Shown here in pieces: positions 48,170 through 56,755 of a stretch of DNA of 64,000 nucleotides. The notes under the pieces were generated by a model, which ran no database searches, was not told the origin of the DNA, and saw only the letters and a list, made by a program, of their open reading frames with translations. The DNA lies in assembly GCF_013181195.1 (NCBI RefSeq), contig NZ_SMZP01000002.1, forward strand, positions 124,001 to 188,000, given 5' to 3'. This DNA is from Caulobacter sp. RHG1. GTDB lineage: Bacteria > Pseudomonadota > Alphaproteobacteria > Caulobacterales > Caulobacteraceae. The stretch's first letter is position 1; each line of letters starts with the position of its first letter. The position numbers and the translations under genes were made by a program.

Positions 48170-48886
48170 ATGACCTACGAACTGCATTACTGGCCGACCA
48201 TCCAGGGGCGCGGCGAATTTGTCCGGCTGGCCCTGGAGGACGCGGGCGCGACCTATGTCGACGTGGCCCGACAGGACGACGGCGAGAACGTCCTGATGGA
48301 CAGGCTCCATGCCGGACCGCACCCCAGCTTCGCGCCGCCCTTCCTGGTCGATGGCGAGCGGGTGATCGGCCAGACGGCCAATATCCTGCTGCACCTGGGT
48401 CCAAAGCTGGGCCTGTCGCCGTCGGACGAGGCCGGGCGGCTTTGGGTCAACCAGATGCAGCTGACGATCGCCGACTTGGTGGCCGAGGCGCACGATGTGC
48501 ATCACCCCGTCGGCATGGGCCTCTATTACGAGGACCAGAAGTCCGAGGCCGCCAGGCGCGCGGTCGAGTTCCGCGAGCAGCGCATCGGCAAGTTCCTCAG
48601 TTGGTTCGAAACGATCCTCAGCCGCGCGCCCGAAGGCGGCTGGCTGACTGGCGCGGCTATGACCTATGCCGACTTGTCGCTGTTCCAGGCCGTGGAGGGT
48701 CTGCGCTACGCGTTCCCACACACAATGAAGCGGCTGGAACCTCGCCTGGAACGCGTCGTGGCGGTGCGCGACGCCGTCGCCGTCCGGCCGCGCATCCAGG
48801 CCTATCTGGCTTCACCGCGTCGCCTGGCGTTCAGCACCGACGACATCTTTCGCGACTATCCGGAGCTGGACCCCGTGAAGGGATGA
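48170..48886 (+). CDS. Glutathione S-transferase family protein
   Basis: 238 aa from ATG 48170. An N-terminal thioredoxin-like domain (YELHYWPTIQGRGEFVRLALEDAGA, Tyr-Trp active-site region, FAPPFLVDGERVIGQTANIL with the cis-Pro) and an all-helical C-terminal domain (LTIADLVAEAHDVHHPVG, WLTGAAMTYADLSLFQ). This is the sigma/alpha-like GST shape. The cognate electrophile is unknown. It is divergent from the fatty-acid operon. Its stop codon abuts the stop codon of the next gene on the other strand with no gap, so the two transcripts converge. Confidence 0.88.
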   Translation: MTYELHYWPTIQGRGEFVRLALEDAGATYVDVARQDDGENVLMDRLHAGPHPSFAPPFLVDGERVIGQTANILLHLGPKLGLSPSDEAGRLWVNQMQLTIADLVAEAHDVHHPVGMGLYYEDQKSEAARRAVEFREQRIGKFLSWFETILSRAPEGGWLTGAAMTYADLSLFQAVEGLRYAFPHTMKRLEPRLERVVAVRDAVAVRPRIQAYLASPRRLAFSTDDIFRDYPELDPVKG

Positions 48887-49225
48887 TCAGCGCCCGCCGA
48901 GCGAGCGGTTGAAGCCGTCAAAACGGCCTTCGGCGAAGCGGCGGTCTTCCTCCAGCAGCGCCCCCATGCGCAGCTCGCGCTCGGCCGCAGCCTGAGCCCG
49001 ACCGGCGGCGGCGCGTGCTTCGGCGAGGCGTTCGCGGCTCTGAGCCAGTTCGGCCTGGACCTGATCGCGTTCCGCAGCAGCGTCGATCACCTGACGCTCG
49101 GCGTCGTCGAGACGATCCTCGACCGCGCGCAGACGCAAGGACAGCCGCGCGATGATCGCGGCCAGGGTAATCGACAGGATCGTCGCCGCCAGCAAGGCGA
49201 CCAGACCGTACGACATGATGTTCAC
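48887..49225 (-). CDS. Small membrane-anchored coiled-coil protein, unknown function
   Basis: 112 aa. An N-terminal transmembrane helix (YGLVALLAATILSITLAAIIA, about residues 6-27) is followed by a continuous charged helix rich in heptads (LRAVEDRLDDAERQVIDAAAERDQ). It ends with a short Gly/Phe tail. It resembles many bacterial membrane-anchored coiled-coil scaffolds, none specific enough to name. A second in-frame ATG (49216) could be the start. It does not belong to a clear operon; the next same-strand gene upstream is separated by a terminator hairpin. Confidence 0.72.
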   Translation of the reverse strand: MNIMSYGLVALLAATILSITLAAIIARLSLRLRAVEDRLDDAERQVIDAAAERDQVQAELAQSRERLAEARAAAGRAQAAAERELRMGALLEEDRRFAEGRFDGFNRSLGGR

Positions 49226-49258
49226 TCCCCCTGAAACTCTAGAAAACCCGCCCTTTAC

Positions 49259-49283
49259 GGGCCCGGACGCGACGTCCGGGCCC
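49259..49283 (-). terminator. Strong hairpin downstream of the 64-aa gene
   Basis: GGGCCCGGAC-GCGAC-GTCCGGGCCC, a 10-bp perfect stem, lies 88 bp past the stop of the small gene at 49371. On the minus strand it is followed within about 12 nt by a short T run (GGGTTTTC), fitting a terminator. Confidence 0.6.
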
Positions 49284-49370
49284 TAGACGGCAAGCTCCCT
49301 CGCGGAGAGCCTGTCGACATGCCGTCCCCTGAAACCCCACCGGGGCGACACCGTCTTGGACCTCTGAAAA

Positions 49371-49565
49371 CTAGGCGTTGAAACCCGACCGAAGACGCTC
49401 GCTCTCCAGCGAAGACTTGGCGAAGTCCAGAACCTCTCCCACGAGGTTGGGCAGGTTGTTCTCGATGACGCCGTGCTCACGCGCCCAGACGCGCAGGGCG
49501 TGGCGCAGGAAGGCGTTGCCGACTTCCGGGGCGGGCGTGGCGTCGGTGATCTGGTCGAAGGGCAC
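49371..49565 (-). CDS. Small 64-aa soluble protein, unknown function
   Basis: 64 aa from a GTG at 49565, supported by an AGGAG ribosome site in the preceding bases. The sequence is helical and balanced in charge (PEVGNAFLRHALRVWAREHG, EVLDFAKSSLESERLRSG). It has no signal, membrane helix or recognised motif. It has its own terminator hairpin at 49259-49283 and a ~195-bp upstream leader with several inverted repeats, which favours a real, regulated gene over a chance frame. No family recognised. Confidence 0.55.
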   Translation of the reverse strand: MPFDQITDATPAPEVGNAFLRHALRVWAREHGVIENNLPNLVGEVLDFAKSSLESERLRSGFNA

Positions 49566-49615
49566 GGCGCGGCTCCTGTTCAGCCCGGATCGCCGGGCGC
49601 AGAGATCGAAAAGGA

Positions 49616-49641
49616 GGACCCGGTCGGCGGAGACCGGGTCC
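49616..49641. promoter_or_regulatory. Stable hairpin in leader of the 64-aa gene
   Basis: GGACCCGGTC-N6-GACCGGGTCC, a 10-bp perfect stem, sits 50 bp upstream of the GTG, with a smaller CCCGG...CCGGG hairpin at about 49583-49597. Because it precedes the gene it could be a leader structure or attenuator; without a T tract it is not a clear terminator. Confidence 0.35.
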
Positions 49642-49761
49642 CAGTCGGTTCACGCGGCCGGCGACGATCTGGACAACAGTGATGGGGTCCCGAGCGTCGC
49701 GGTCGACAGCGAGACCATGTTCTCTGAAGCTGGACCTTGGATGTGAGGATCTGCACATCCG

Positions 49762-49796
49762 AAAAAATTGCGATTTCTTGTGGCGGCGAAAATCGC
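49762..49796 (-). terminator. Rho-independent terminator of the TIR/cyclase operon
   Basis: On the minus strand a GCGATTT / AAATCGC stem (49790-49796 with 49770-49776) is followed by AATTTTTT (49762-49769). It lies 10 bp after the cyclase gene stop. A second hairpin (GGATGTG / CACATCC, 49739-49760) sits just beyond. Confidence 0.75.
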
Positions 49797-49805
49797 CTGC
49801 CGCGT

Positions 49806-51572
49806 TCAGTGCGCTCGCGCGAGACTGAAGATCGGGGTGGCGGGAAAGCCCTTCCGCCCCTGGGTTCGACCGACATAGCCGCAGCGCACGACATCGCCGT
49901 GGAAGGTGGCCAGCGCCCCCGCCAGAGCCTCGCTGACATAGGCCGAACCGGGGGCGGCGTCTGGCTCGATCCGCGCGGCGACGACCACATGGGCGCCGAT
50001 CACCGCCGGCGCCTTGGTCAGAGGATTGGTGCGCAGGTGGACCGGACCGTAGTGACCGCCTATCCGCAGACCCAGGCCGCGCGGCAGGCCCAGCGCGCCG
50101 AGATCCAACCCTCGATGCGCCTCCAGCAGCGCCAGCGCCGCAAGGGCGGCGTCGATCGGCTGATCGAAGACCAGAAAGACACCATCGCCCCAGGTCTCGA
50201 CGTGGATGGGGCGCGCGTCGAGGGCGCCAACCGCGTCGGCGATCCGTCCCATCACGCCCTCGATGAAGGCGGGGATCTGGTCGTCGCGGAGCGTCCCAAA
50301 CCCCTGGACATCGGCGAACAGCATCGCCTTCATCGCCCGCTGCCCGCCGCTCCCATCGGCCATGAGAGCGCGGGGCGCGGGCGGCGGGCGATCCACATCG
50401 ATAGTCGCGCGTCGACGGCCGCCCAGCGCCCAATAGGCCAGATCCGAGGACACGCCAGCCGGCCCGGCGGTCGGATGACCATCCCAGATCGCCAACTGGA
50501 TCGCCTCGGTGGACAGGGTCTGGGCGCGCAGCACGGCGCAACCCATGGCGAACTGACTGGAATAGGCGAAAACCTGCTCGTCGCCTCGATAGGGGTCCTG
50601 CGCGGCGTAGCGGATCGAAGCCGCCCGATCGAGGCAATGTTCGAAGCGTTCGACCCAGTCGCCGCCGAAGGGGGCCACCGACACCTCCACGAAAGAGGCC
50701 AGGCCGACCGGCAGCACGACGTGGAGCTCCGCACCCGCGTTCAGCACCGCCTCGGCGAAGACGATGTCACCTCCCGCCGCCAGACCGCCGTAGGCGAAAC
50801 CGACCCGCTGCGCGCGGATCAGCCCGTCGACCCGATGGCGCAGATCCGCGCCGTCCAGAGCCTCTGCCCCGCCCGGCGCCAGAATATGACCTGTGAAGTG
50901 CGCGCAGACCGGCGGCCGGAACGGGTCGAGCCAGTCGCTATCCGCCGCGACCTCACGGCAGATCATCTCCAGCTGGCGCAGGGTTGAAGCGTGAGCTGCG
51001 TAGGCCCTTGGCGCGAGGGCCAAGGCCGCCGACATCGCCGACCGCGCCGCATCGCGATCACCAGTCAGGAAAAGCGCCTCGGCGCGGCTGGCCAACGCGT
51101 AATAGGCCCCCTCGCCCGTCACGCCTTTCGGCTCGGGAATCTGCAGCGCGGCGGCGGCGCGGGTTGCGGCCGCGACCGGGTCGCCGGCCACCAGCGTCAT
51201 GGTCGCGGCGTTGATCGCGCCATAGACGCCGCCGAACCGGTCATAGAGATCTTCATAGGCCTTGCGTGAGGCCTTGGCGAAGGCAACGCGCCTCTGCCCA
51301 CGGGCGCCCAGCGCCACGTCCTTCAGCAACCGCGCGCCCAGCGCCACGGTGTCGGCATGGTCTCGAACGGCCGCCAGCCCCAGGCGGACGTATTCGGTTC
51401 TCGCAAAATCCAACGCCCCGGCCCGCGCCAGGCACAGCACCGCCGCATAGGCGATCTGCGGCGCCGTCTCGCCCGCCTCGAGCGCGGCATGGGCGATGTC
51501 GTAGGCCGCGAGGATCTCGCCGCGCCGGATCAGCGCGGCGATCTCGTCCTCGTCGAATAGCGAGTTGATCAG
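49806..51572 (-). CDS. TPR - SLOG-like - class III nucleotide cyclase fusion protein
   Basis: About 588 aa. N-terminal helical repeats (about 1-210, TRAFs-binding/TPR-like), a central Rossmann-like segment about 223-365 with a SLOG/YpsA-like signature (FAYGGLAAGGDIVFAEAVLN), and a C-terminal class III cyclase domain about 414-588. Metal-binding Asp residues are present (FADVQGF, about 421; TWGDG, about 463) and the transition-state Arg is present (VVVAAR, about 534). The base-contact positions are Glu (guanylyl-cyclase-like) and Ala, and the usual ribose-orienting Asn is Val, so the product cannot be assumed to be cAMP. Start: coding quality extends upstream of the first GTG (51440) to a CTG at 51572 overlapping the previous stop (CTGA); no ATG/GTG/TTG serves there. 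Third gene of the TIR operon. Confidence 0.78.
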   Translation of the reverse strand: MINSLFDEDEIAALIRRGEILAAYDIAHAALEAGETAPQIAYAAVLCLARAGALDFARTEYVRLGLAAVRDHADTVALGARLLKDVALGARGQRRVAFAKASRKAYEDLYDRFGGVYGAINAATMTLVAGDPVAAATRAAAALQIPEPKGVTGEGAYYALASRAEALFLTGDRDAARSAMSAALALAPRAYAAHASTLRQLEMICREVAADSDWLDPFRPPVCAHFTGHILAPGGAEALDGADLRHRVDGLIRAQRVGFAYGGLAAGGDIVFAEAVLNAGAELHVVLPVGLASFVEVSVAPFGGDWVERFEHCLDRAASIRYAAQDPYRGDEQVFAYSSQFAMGCAVLRAQTLSTEAIQLAIWDGHPTAGPAGVSSDLAYWALGGRRRATIDVDRPPPAPRALMADGSGGQRAMKAMLFADVQGFGTLRDDQIPAFIEGVMGRIADAVGALDARPIHVETWGDGVFLVFDQPIDAALAALALLEAHRGLDLGALGLPRGLGLRIGGHYGPVHLRTNPLTKAPAVIGAHVVVAARIEPDAAPGSAYVSEALAGALATFHGDVVRCGYVGRTQGRKGFPATPIFSLARAH

Positions 51573-52000
51573 GGAATCTGACCCGCGCCGTTGTCGACAT
51601 CCGGGTCCAGATCGATGTTCTGGCCGAACTTGTCGCGCATCAGCAGGCTGTAGTCATAGACGCCCATGCGCTTGCATTCGTAGATGATCTTGAAGCGCGA
51701 GTGGGTCACGGGCTTGGCCTCTTCCGGACCATACGGCACCCAGACGTAGCTGGAGAAGTTGACGCCGTAGTCGAAGGCGATCGTGATCGGACGATCCTGG
51801 AAGGTCCAGCCGGCCTTGATCAGGTCGTCGCTGAGGGTGAAGACGAGTTCGCAGCGTTCTTGCAGATCCAGGGTGAGACGCGTCGGGTTCTTCGGGTCCA
51901 CTACGTTCATGAACGTGTAGTCCACCATGCCGACGACGACATAGACGACCTTCGAGGGAACCGGTTCGTCCAACGGACCGGATGTGGTGATAGTAGCCAT
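51569..52000 (-). CDS. 143-aa beta-rich protein of the TIR operon, unknown function
   Basis: 143 aa, soluble, with no signal or membrane segment. It is strand-rich with many aromatic residues (VVYVVVGMVDYTFMNVV, FDYGVNFSSYVWVPYGPEEA, FKIIYECKRMGVYDYSLLM) and an acidic Asp-Pro tail (NIDLDPDVDNGAG). I do not recognise the family with confidence. It is sandwiched between the TIR-TPR gene (1 bp between its ATG and that gene's stop) and the cyclase gene (stop overlaps the likely start), so it is almost certainly co-expressed and may be a partner, inhibitor or substrate of one of them. Confidence 0.75.
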   Translation of the reverse strand: MATITTSGPLDEPVPSKVVYVVVGMVDYTFMNVVDPKNPTRLTLDLQERCELVFTLSDDLIKAGWTFQDRPITIAFDYGVNFSSYVWVPYGPEEAKPVTHSRFKIIYECKRMGVYDYSLLMRDKFGQNIDLDPDVDNGAGQIP

Positions 52001-54067
52001 TTAAAGTGCCTCCCGACTGACAGCGCCACCTAGGGCTGACTCCTTCCAGAACGCAAGAAATGCGGGGTGCGCATAGCCATGTTTCTGGAGCTCGATCACG
52101 ATCGCCCGAGCCTCGGCCATTCGACCTGTCGCGGCATAGGCGCGAGCCAGATTGTCCAGCGTTCCGGGGGGCAGCGCCTGTCGCTTCGGCGCCAGGAGCG
52201 CGATGGCGGCGTCTGGGCGTCCAGCCTCCAGATTGGCGAACCCCTCCTGCGCCGAAAGGTCCTGCCGGCCCTCGCGCGCACTGGGCGCCGCATGGATTTC
52301 ACCCAGCAGCGCCTGAGCCAGATCCCGGGCGCGTTTGGCGTCGCCATCCAGCGTAGCCAGCACGACCGCCTGCTGCTTCAAACGTCCGTCCAGGTCCGGA
52401 CGCCAGACCTGGGCCGACTGACCGGTGCGGATCTTGGCGAGCTCGGCGATCGCCTCTGTGTGAATAGCCTTCGCCTTGGCCAGGCCCGTTGCGCCTGACC
52501 ATGCTTCGATATCGACGGTGTCGAGGCGGGCGATCAGAAGGTGTTCGCGCCAGCGAGCGTTCGTCGGATCCAGCGCCGCCAGCTCCGACAGCGCCTTCAA
52601 GGCTGAGGCGGCATGCGTGCGCGCCTGAGCCTCGCGGCCCAGGTCCAGCTCCAGCCGCGCCAAGGCCGACAGGCTGGCGACGTTCTTGGCCGCCAGACGC
52701 TTGTCGCCGGGAGAAGCCGCCGTCGCCCGAGCCAGCAGCCGGGTGGCCGCCTCGCGCTCGACATAGGCCTCGCTCGGACGCCCCATCATCAGCAGACTAT
52801 CAGCGACCCAAGCGCGCGTATTGGCCGAGTCGCTGACCCGGGCGTTGTTGCCCGGCGCGCGCGCCAATTCGGCCTCCTGGACGACCAGAGCCTTGCGGAA
52901 CGCCGCGAGAGCCTCCGCCGGACGCCCTTGCTTGAACATCAGGGTGCCCAGGTTGCTGTTGGCGTAGGCGACCTCGATCCGCCACTCGGAGCGGTTGGGA
53001 TCAAGCGCCACCAGCCGGCGCGCCAACTCCTCATAGCGCTTGAAGCCCCGCTCGGCGGCGGCCGGATCGCCACGGCGTTGCTTCATGTAGGCCACCCAGA
53101 AGACGTTCTGAGCCTCATCGAAGATGCGCTCGCCGTTATTGGGGTCGCGCTGGACCAGGGCATGGGTGGTCGCCGCGGCCTGGGCGAAAGCGTCTTCGGC
53201 GCCCTTCCAGTCCGAGCGTTGCTCGCGGATCGTCCCCAGCAGGGTCTGGGCCTTGGCGCGCTGAGCCAGAGCCTTGTCGTCCAGCCGATCCTCGCTAGCC
53301 TTGGCGTAGTAGGCCAGCACCCGGCCACCGACCCCGTCCAGCACGTCCAGTCGGCCAACCGGCTCCAGCTGTTCACGCAGGTCGCCCAGCATGTAGGCCA
53401 CCAGCGCTTCGGTCTCGTCGCGCTGGGCGCGGGCGACCTTCCGCGACTGCAGGGTCAGGACCGTCATCGCCCCCATGCCGACCGACACCACCACGGCCGC
53501 CGCCGTAAAGGCGGTCATGACCTGCAGGCGACGACGAGCGTCGCGCTGCACCAGTTGGTCCAGGCTCACGTCCAGCAGGCGCGCGGCGATTTTCAGGCGC
53601 GCCAGGCGGCGGCCGTCGCCATTGGGACGGAGATCCACCGCCAAGGGCTCGACCCCCTCGGGCAACGCCGCGCGCAAGGCGCCTGGCAACACCGAGTCGA
53701 GCGTCGCGTCCGCCGGCGTCTCCGGCGTGATCAGGCAGATGATCCGGGCGACATCGCCTCTCTCGATGACGTGGGCCACCTCCTGGTCGACCCATCGCGA
53801 GGCGGCCGAGAACGGCGAGCACAACACGATCAAGGCTTCTGAACGGTCCAGCGCGTCCTGGATCACTTCGGACAGGTTCGACGAGGCGCTAAGCTCCTCC
53901 CGGTCGCGGAAGATGGGCCGCAAGGCGCCCGCCGAAGCGCCATCGCGCGCCTTCGTCAGGGCGCGCGGCGCGCGATAGGTCTCCAAAGCGCGATGCAGCC
54001 ACTCGGCAATTTTGCGGTCTTTGTGGCTATAGCTGATAAAGGCCTTGTATTGCTGCCGACTATCCAT
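52001..54067 (-). CDS. TIR-domain membrane protein with C-terminal TPR array
   Basis: 688 aa. N-terminal TIR domain about 6-170: AFISYSHKDRKIAEWLHRAL, PIFRDREELSASSNLSEVI, and SPFSAASRWVDQEVAHVIE with the candidate catalytic Glu at 96 next to Trp92. In NAD-cleaving TIRs this Glu is essential, so enzymatic activity is possible (inference). One transmembrane helix about 183-206 (VMTAFTAAAVVVSVGMGAMT) is followed by roughly ten tetratricopeptide-like repeats to about 680. A TIR-TM-TPR layout puts the TIR in the cytoplasm and the repeats across the membrane, or both on one side if the helix is a hairpin. First gene of a three-gene operon, divergent from a Crp-family regulator 81 bp away. Confidence 0.88.
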   Translation of the reverse strand: MDSRQQYKAFISYSHKDRKIAEWLHRALETYRAPRALTKARDGASAGALRPIFRDREELSASSNLSEVIQDALDRSEALIVLCSPFSAASRWVDQEVAHVIERGDVARIICLITPETPADATLDSVLPGALRAALPEGVEPLAVDLRPNGDGRRLARLKIAARLLDVSLDQLVQRDARRRLQVMTAFTAAAVVVSVGMGAMTVLTLQSRKVARAQRDETEALVAYMLGDLREQLEPVGRLDVLDGVGGRVLAYYAKASEDRLDDKALAQRAKAQTLLGTIREQRSDWKGAEDAFAQAAATTHALVQRDPNNGERIFDEAQNVFWVAYMKQRRGDPAAAERGFKRYEELARRLVALDPNRSEWRIEVAYANSNLGTLMFKQGRPAEALAAFRKALVVQEAELARAPGNNARVSDSANTRAWVADSLLMMGRPSEAYVEREAATRLLARATAASPGDKRLAAKNVASLSALARLELDLGREAQARTHAASALKALSELAALDPTNARWREHLLIARLDTVDIEAWSGATGLAKAKAIHTEAIAELAKIRTGQSAQVWRPDLDGRLKQQAVVLATLDGDAKRARDLAQALLGEIHAAPSAREGRQDLSAQEGFANLEAGRPDAAIALLAPKRQALPPGTLDNLARAYAATGRMAEARAIVIELQKHGYAHPAFLAFWKESALGGAVSREAL

Positions 54068-54148
54068 CCCGCCCCCAAACGATCATGGCCCCAGACCGAC
54101 AGCAGGAGCGTACGTGATGACCGCGATTCCCTCATCGCTCCCTCAACC

Positions 54149-54862
54149 ATGAGCCATATGCCAACAGACGCCGCCGCCAAAGACTTTCGCGCCAACAAAC
54201 TCTTTCGCCACATGACTGGGCAGGAAGTCGAGGCGCTGTCGTCATCGATCGAGATCCTGCGCTACGGCAAGGGCGAGATGATCCTGCAGCGGCACGATCA
54301 GGATGGCGGAATCTACCTCTTGCTGGAGGGCGTGCTGCTGGCCAACCAGTACGCCAAGTCGGGACGTGAGGTCGGTTATCGTCGGATCTCGCCGGGCGGC
54401 TATTTCGGAGAAATCGCGGCGATCGACGGCCAGCCGCGTTCGGCCAACATCGTCGCAGTCGAGGACGTGCGGATCGCCCGCCTGCCGCAGGGCCTGGTCC
54501 GCCGCCTGTTCGAGATGTCGCCGAACTTCATGCGGGCGATGCTTGAGGACATGGCGGGCCTGACGCGGTCGCTGACCGATCGTTTGTTCGAGCTGACCGC
54601 CGTCTCGGTCGCCTGCCGGGTCGACATCGAACTTCTGCGCATGGCTACCGCGGCCGGCGGGGACGGCCTGACGGCCGTAATCACCCCCTGCCCCACCCAT
54701 GCCGAACTGGCCGCCCTGCTGGGCAGTCAGCGCGAGCCGGTGACCCGAGAGCTGAACCGTCTGGCCGGCCTGAACATCGTCCGCCAGACCGGCCGCACCT
54801 TGCATGTGCTGGACGTGCCGGCCCTGGCCGCCGAGATCGAACGGATCGGCGGCGAGGTCTAG
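54149..54862 (+). CDS. Crp/Fnr-family transcriptional regulator
   Basis: 237 aa from ATG 54149 (a second ATG follows three codons later). An N-terminal cyclic-nucleotide-binding fold contains GGYFGEIAAIDGQPRSANIVA. The Glu of FGE and the Arg-Ser of PRSA are the residues that hold the cyclic phosphate and ribose in CRP-type sensors. The N-terminus lacks the Fnr iron-sulfur cysteines. A C-terminal winged helix follows (THAELAALLGSQREPVTREL). It is divergent from the TIR gene, and a nucleotide cyclase lies in that operon, so it may sense the cyclase product (inference). The longer frame opening at 53993 overlaps the TIR gene and is rejected. Confidence 0.88.
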   Translation: MSHMPTDAAAKDFRANKLFRHMTGQEVEALSSSIEILRYGKGEMILQRHDQDGGIYLLLEGVLLANQYAKSGREVGYRRISPGGYFGEIAAIDGQPRSANIVAVEDVRIARLPQGLVRRLFEMSPNFMRAMLEDMAGLTRSLTDRLFELTAVSVACRVDIELLRMATAAGGDGLTAVITPCPTHAELAALLGSQREPVTRELNRLAGLNIVRQTGRTLHVLDVPALAAEIERIGGEV

Positions 54863-54868
54863 CCAGCC

Positions 54869-56671
54869 TCAGTGGTTGTCGCGCGGCAAGCCCTTGGTCT
54901 GGGCGATGCGCTGGTACTTCACGGCCGGCTCCAGCACGGCGCCGGTCTCCATTTGCCCCACGACGGCGCGCTGCATCTCTTGCCAGGGCGTCTGGCTTTC
55001 CGGATAGGCAAAGCCGCCGGCCGCCTCCAGCGCTTTGCGCCGCTCGACGGATTCCGAGGCCGAGATCAGCACGTCGACCCTTGACTTGCGCAGGTCGAAG
55101 CGAACCCGATCGCCGCTTTTCAGCAACGCCAGACCGCCGCCCGCCGCCGCTTCTGGCGAGGCGTTGAGGATCGAGGGCGAACCCGAGGTGCCCGACTGGC
55201 GGCCGTCGCCGATGCACGGCAGCTGGGTCACGCCCTGGCGGATCAGATAGTCCGGCGCGCGCATGTTCACCACCTCGGCCGCGCCCGGATAGCCGACCGG
55301 GCCAGCGCCGCGCATGAACAGGATCGAGTTGGCGGTGATCCCCACCGACGGATCGTCGATCCGGTGGTGATAGTCCTCGGGGCCATCGAACACGATCGCG
55401 TCCCCCTCGAAGGCGTCGGGGTCGTCTGCGTTGGACAGATAGCGGTCGCGGAATTCCTGGCTGATCACGCTGGTCTTCATGATCGCCGAGTTGAACAGGT
55501 TGCCACGCATGACCACGAAGCCGGCCCGCTCGACCAGCGGCCGCGAGAACGGGCGGATCACGTCCTCGTCCTCGATCTGCGCGCCGCGATACTGCTCGCC
55601 GATGGTCTGGCCCGAGACGCAAGCCGCGCCCTCGCGGATCAGGCCCTGCTCGATCAGTTGGCCAAACACCGCCGGCACACCGCCGGCCCGGTAGTAGTCC
55701 TCGCCCAGATATTCCCCGGCGGGCTGCAGGTTGACCAGCAGCGGCACCTCCTCGCCGGTCTGCTGCCAGTCGTCGATACTGAGCTCGACGCCGACATGGC
55801 GCGCCAGGGCGTTCAGGTGGATCGGAGCGTTGGTCGAGCCGCCGATCGCCGAGTTGACCACGACGGCGTTCAGGAACGAGTCGCGCGTCAGGATGTCGGA
55901 GGGCTTGAGGTCCTCATGCACCATGTCGACGATGCGCAGGCCGGTGCGATAGGCGTTCTCCTGGCGGTCGCGGTACGGCGCCGGGATCGCCGCCGAGCCG
56001 GGCAGCGACATCCCCAGGGCCTCGGTCAGCGAATTCATGGTCGTGGCCGTGCCCATCGTGTTGCAGTAGCCCGTCGAGGGCGCTGAACTTGCCACCAGCT
56101 TGATGAAACCGGCCTTGTCGATCTCGCCGGCCGCCAGCAGCTCGCGGGCCTTCCAGACGATGGTGCCCGAACCGGTGCGCTGGCCCTTGTGCCAGCCATT
56201 CAGCATCGGACCGACAGACAGCGCGATGGCCGGGATGTTCACCGTCGCCGCCGCCATCAGGCAGGCCGGCGTGGTCTTGTCGCAGCCGATGGTCAGCACC
56301 ACGCCGTCCAGCGGATAGCCGTACAGCAGCTCAACCAGGCCCAGATACGAGAGATTACGGTCAAGGCCCGCCGTCGGCCGCTTGCCGGTCTCCTGGATCG
56401 GGTGAACCGGGAATTCAAGCACGATGCCGCCGGCGCTGCGGATGCCTTCACGGACGCGCTCGGCCAGCACCAGGTGATGGCGGTTGCAGGGCGACAGGTC
56501 CGAGCCGGTCTGGGCGATGCCGATGATAGGCCGACCCGACTGAAGTTCCTCCAGCGTCAGGCCGAAGTTCAGATAGCGCTCGAGATACAGCGCCGTCATG
56601 TCGATGTTGTCAGGGTTGTCGAACCAGGCGCGCGAGCGAAGGGCGCGAGGCGGAACGGGGGCGGCGCTCAT
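54869..56671 (-). CDS. IlvD/Edd-family sugar-acid dehydratase (arabonate/xylonate/galactonate type)
   Basis: 600 aa. Iron-sulfur cysteine motifs of the family: SPCNRHH (C62), IGCDKTTPA (C130) and GYCNTMGTA (C203), plus the C-terminal [20 protein letters not shown]. The opening ([31 protein letters not shown]) and ending (PRDNH) resemble what I recall of Caulobacter D-xylonate and L-arabonate dehydratases. It removes water from a sugar acid to give a 2-keto-3-deoxy acid. With a sugar 1-dehydrogenase and AraD1-like gene nearby, L-arabonate or D-galactonate is the likely substrate. ATG 56671; a GntR/FadR operator lies 85-99 bp upstream. Confidence 0.93.
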   Translation of the reverse strand: MSAAPVPPRALRSRAWFDNPDNIDMTALYLERYLNFGLTLEELQSGRPIIGIAQTGSDLSPCNRHHLVLAERVREGIRSAGGIVLEFPVHPIQETGKRPTAGLDRNLSYLGLVELLYGYPLDGVVLTIGCDKTTPACLMAAATVNIPAIALSVGPMLNGWHKGQRTGSGTIVWKARELLAAGEIDKAGFIKLVASSAPSTGYCNTMGTATTMNSLTEALGMSLPGSAAIPAPYRDRQENAYRTGLRIVDMVHEDLKPSDILTRDSFLNAVVVNSAIGGSTNAPIHLNALARHVGVELSIDDWQQTGEEVPLLVNLQPAGEYLGEDYYRAGGVPAVFGQLIEQGLIREGAACVSGQTIGEQYRGAQIEDEDVIRPFSRPLVERAGFVVMRGNLFNSAIMKTSVISQEFRDRYLSNADDPDAFEGDAIVFDGPEDYHHRIDDPSVGITANSILFMRGAGPVGYPGAAEVVNMRAPDYLIRQGVTQLPCIGDGRQSGTSGSPSILNASPEAAAGGGLALLKSGDRVRFDLRKSRVDVLISASESVERRKALEAAGGFAYPESQTPWQEMQRAVVGQMETGAVLEPAVKYQRIAQTKGLPRDNH

Positions 56672-56755
56672 GGCGATCCTCGGGAAGGAGCAGTGCGCGC
56701 GAACAGGCTCGGATGCGGCGTCTCGTCCGCAGCCCGGCCCGCCGCGTCGTCAGTC

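Noticed and set aside
49378..49746. 122-aa plus-strand frame across the 64-aa gene and its leader
   Set aside because: No ribosome site, no motif, and it crosses hairpins and the opposite gene; the minus-strand gene has better start signals.
51253..51600. 115-aa minus-strand frame starting with ATG across the 143-aa/cyclase junction
   Set aside because: It has an ATG but its translation is Arg/Gly-rich shadow sequence, whereas the adjacent frame continues the repeat domain of the cyclase protein.
54068..54148. CRP-type operator between the TIR gene and the Crp-family gene
   Set aside because: Only a partial TGTGA-like half (CGTGATGA) is visible with no symmetric partner, so no site is claimed.
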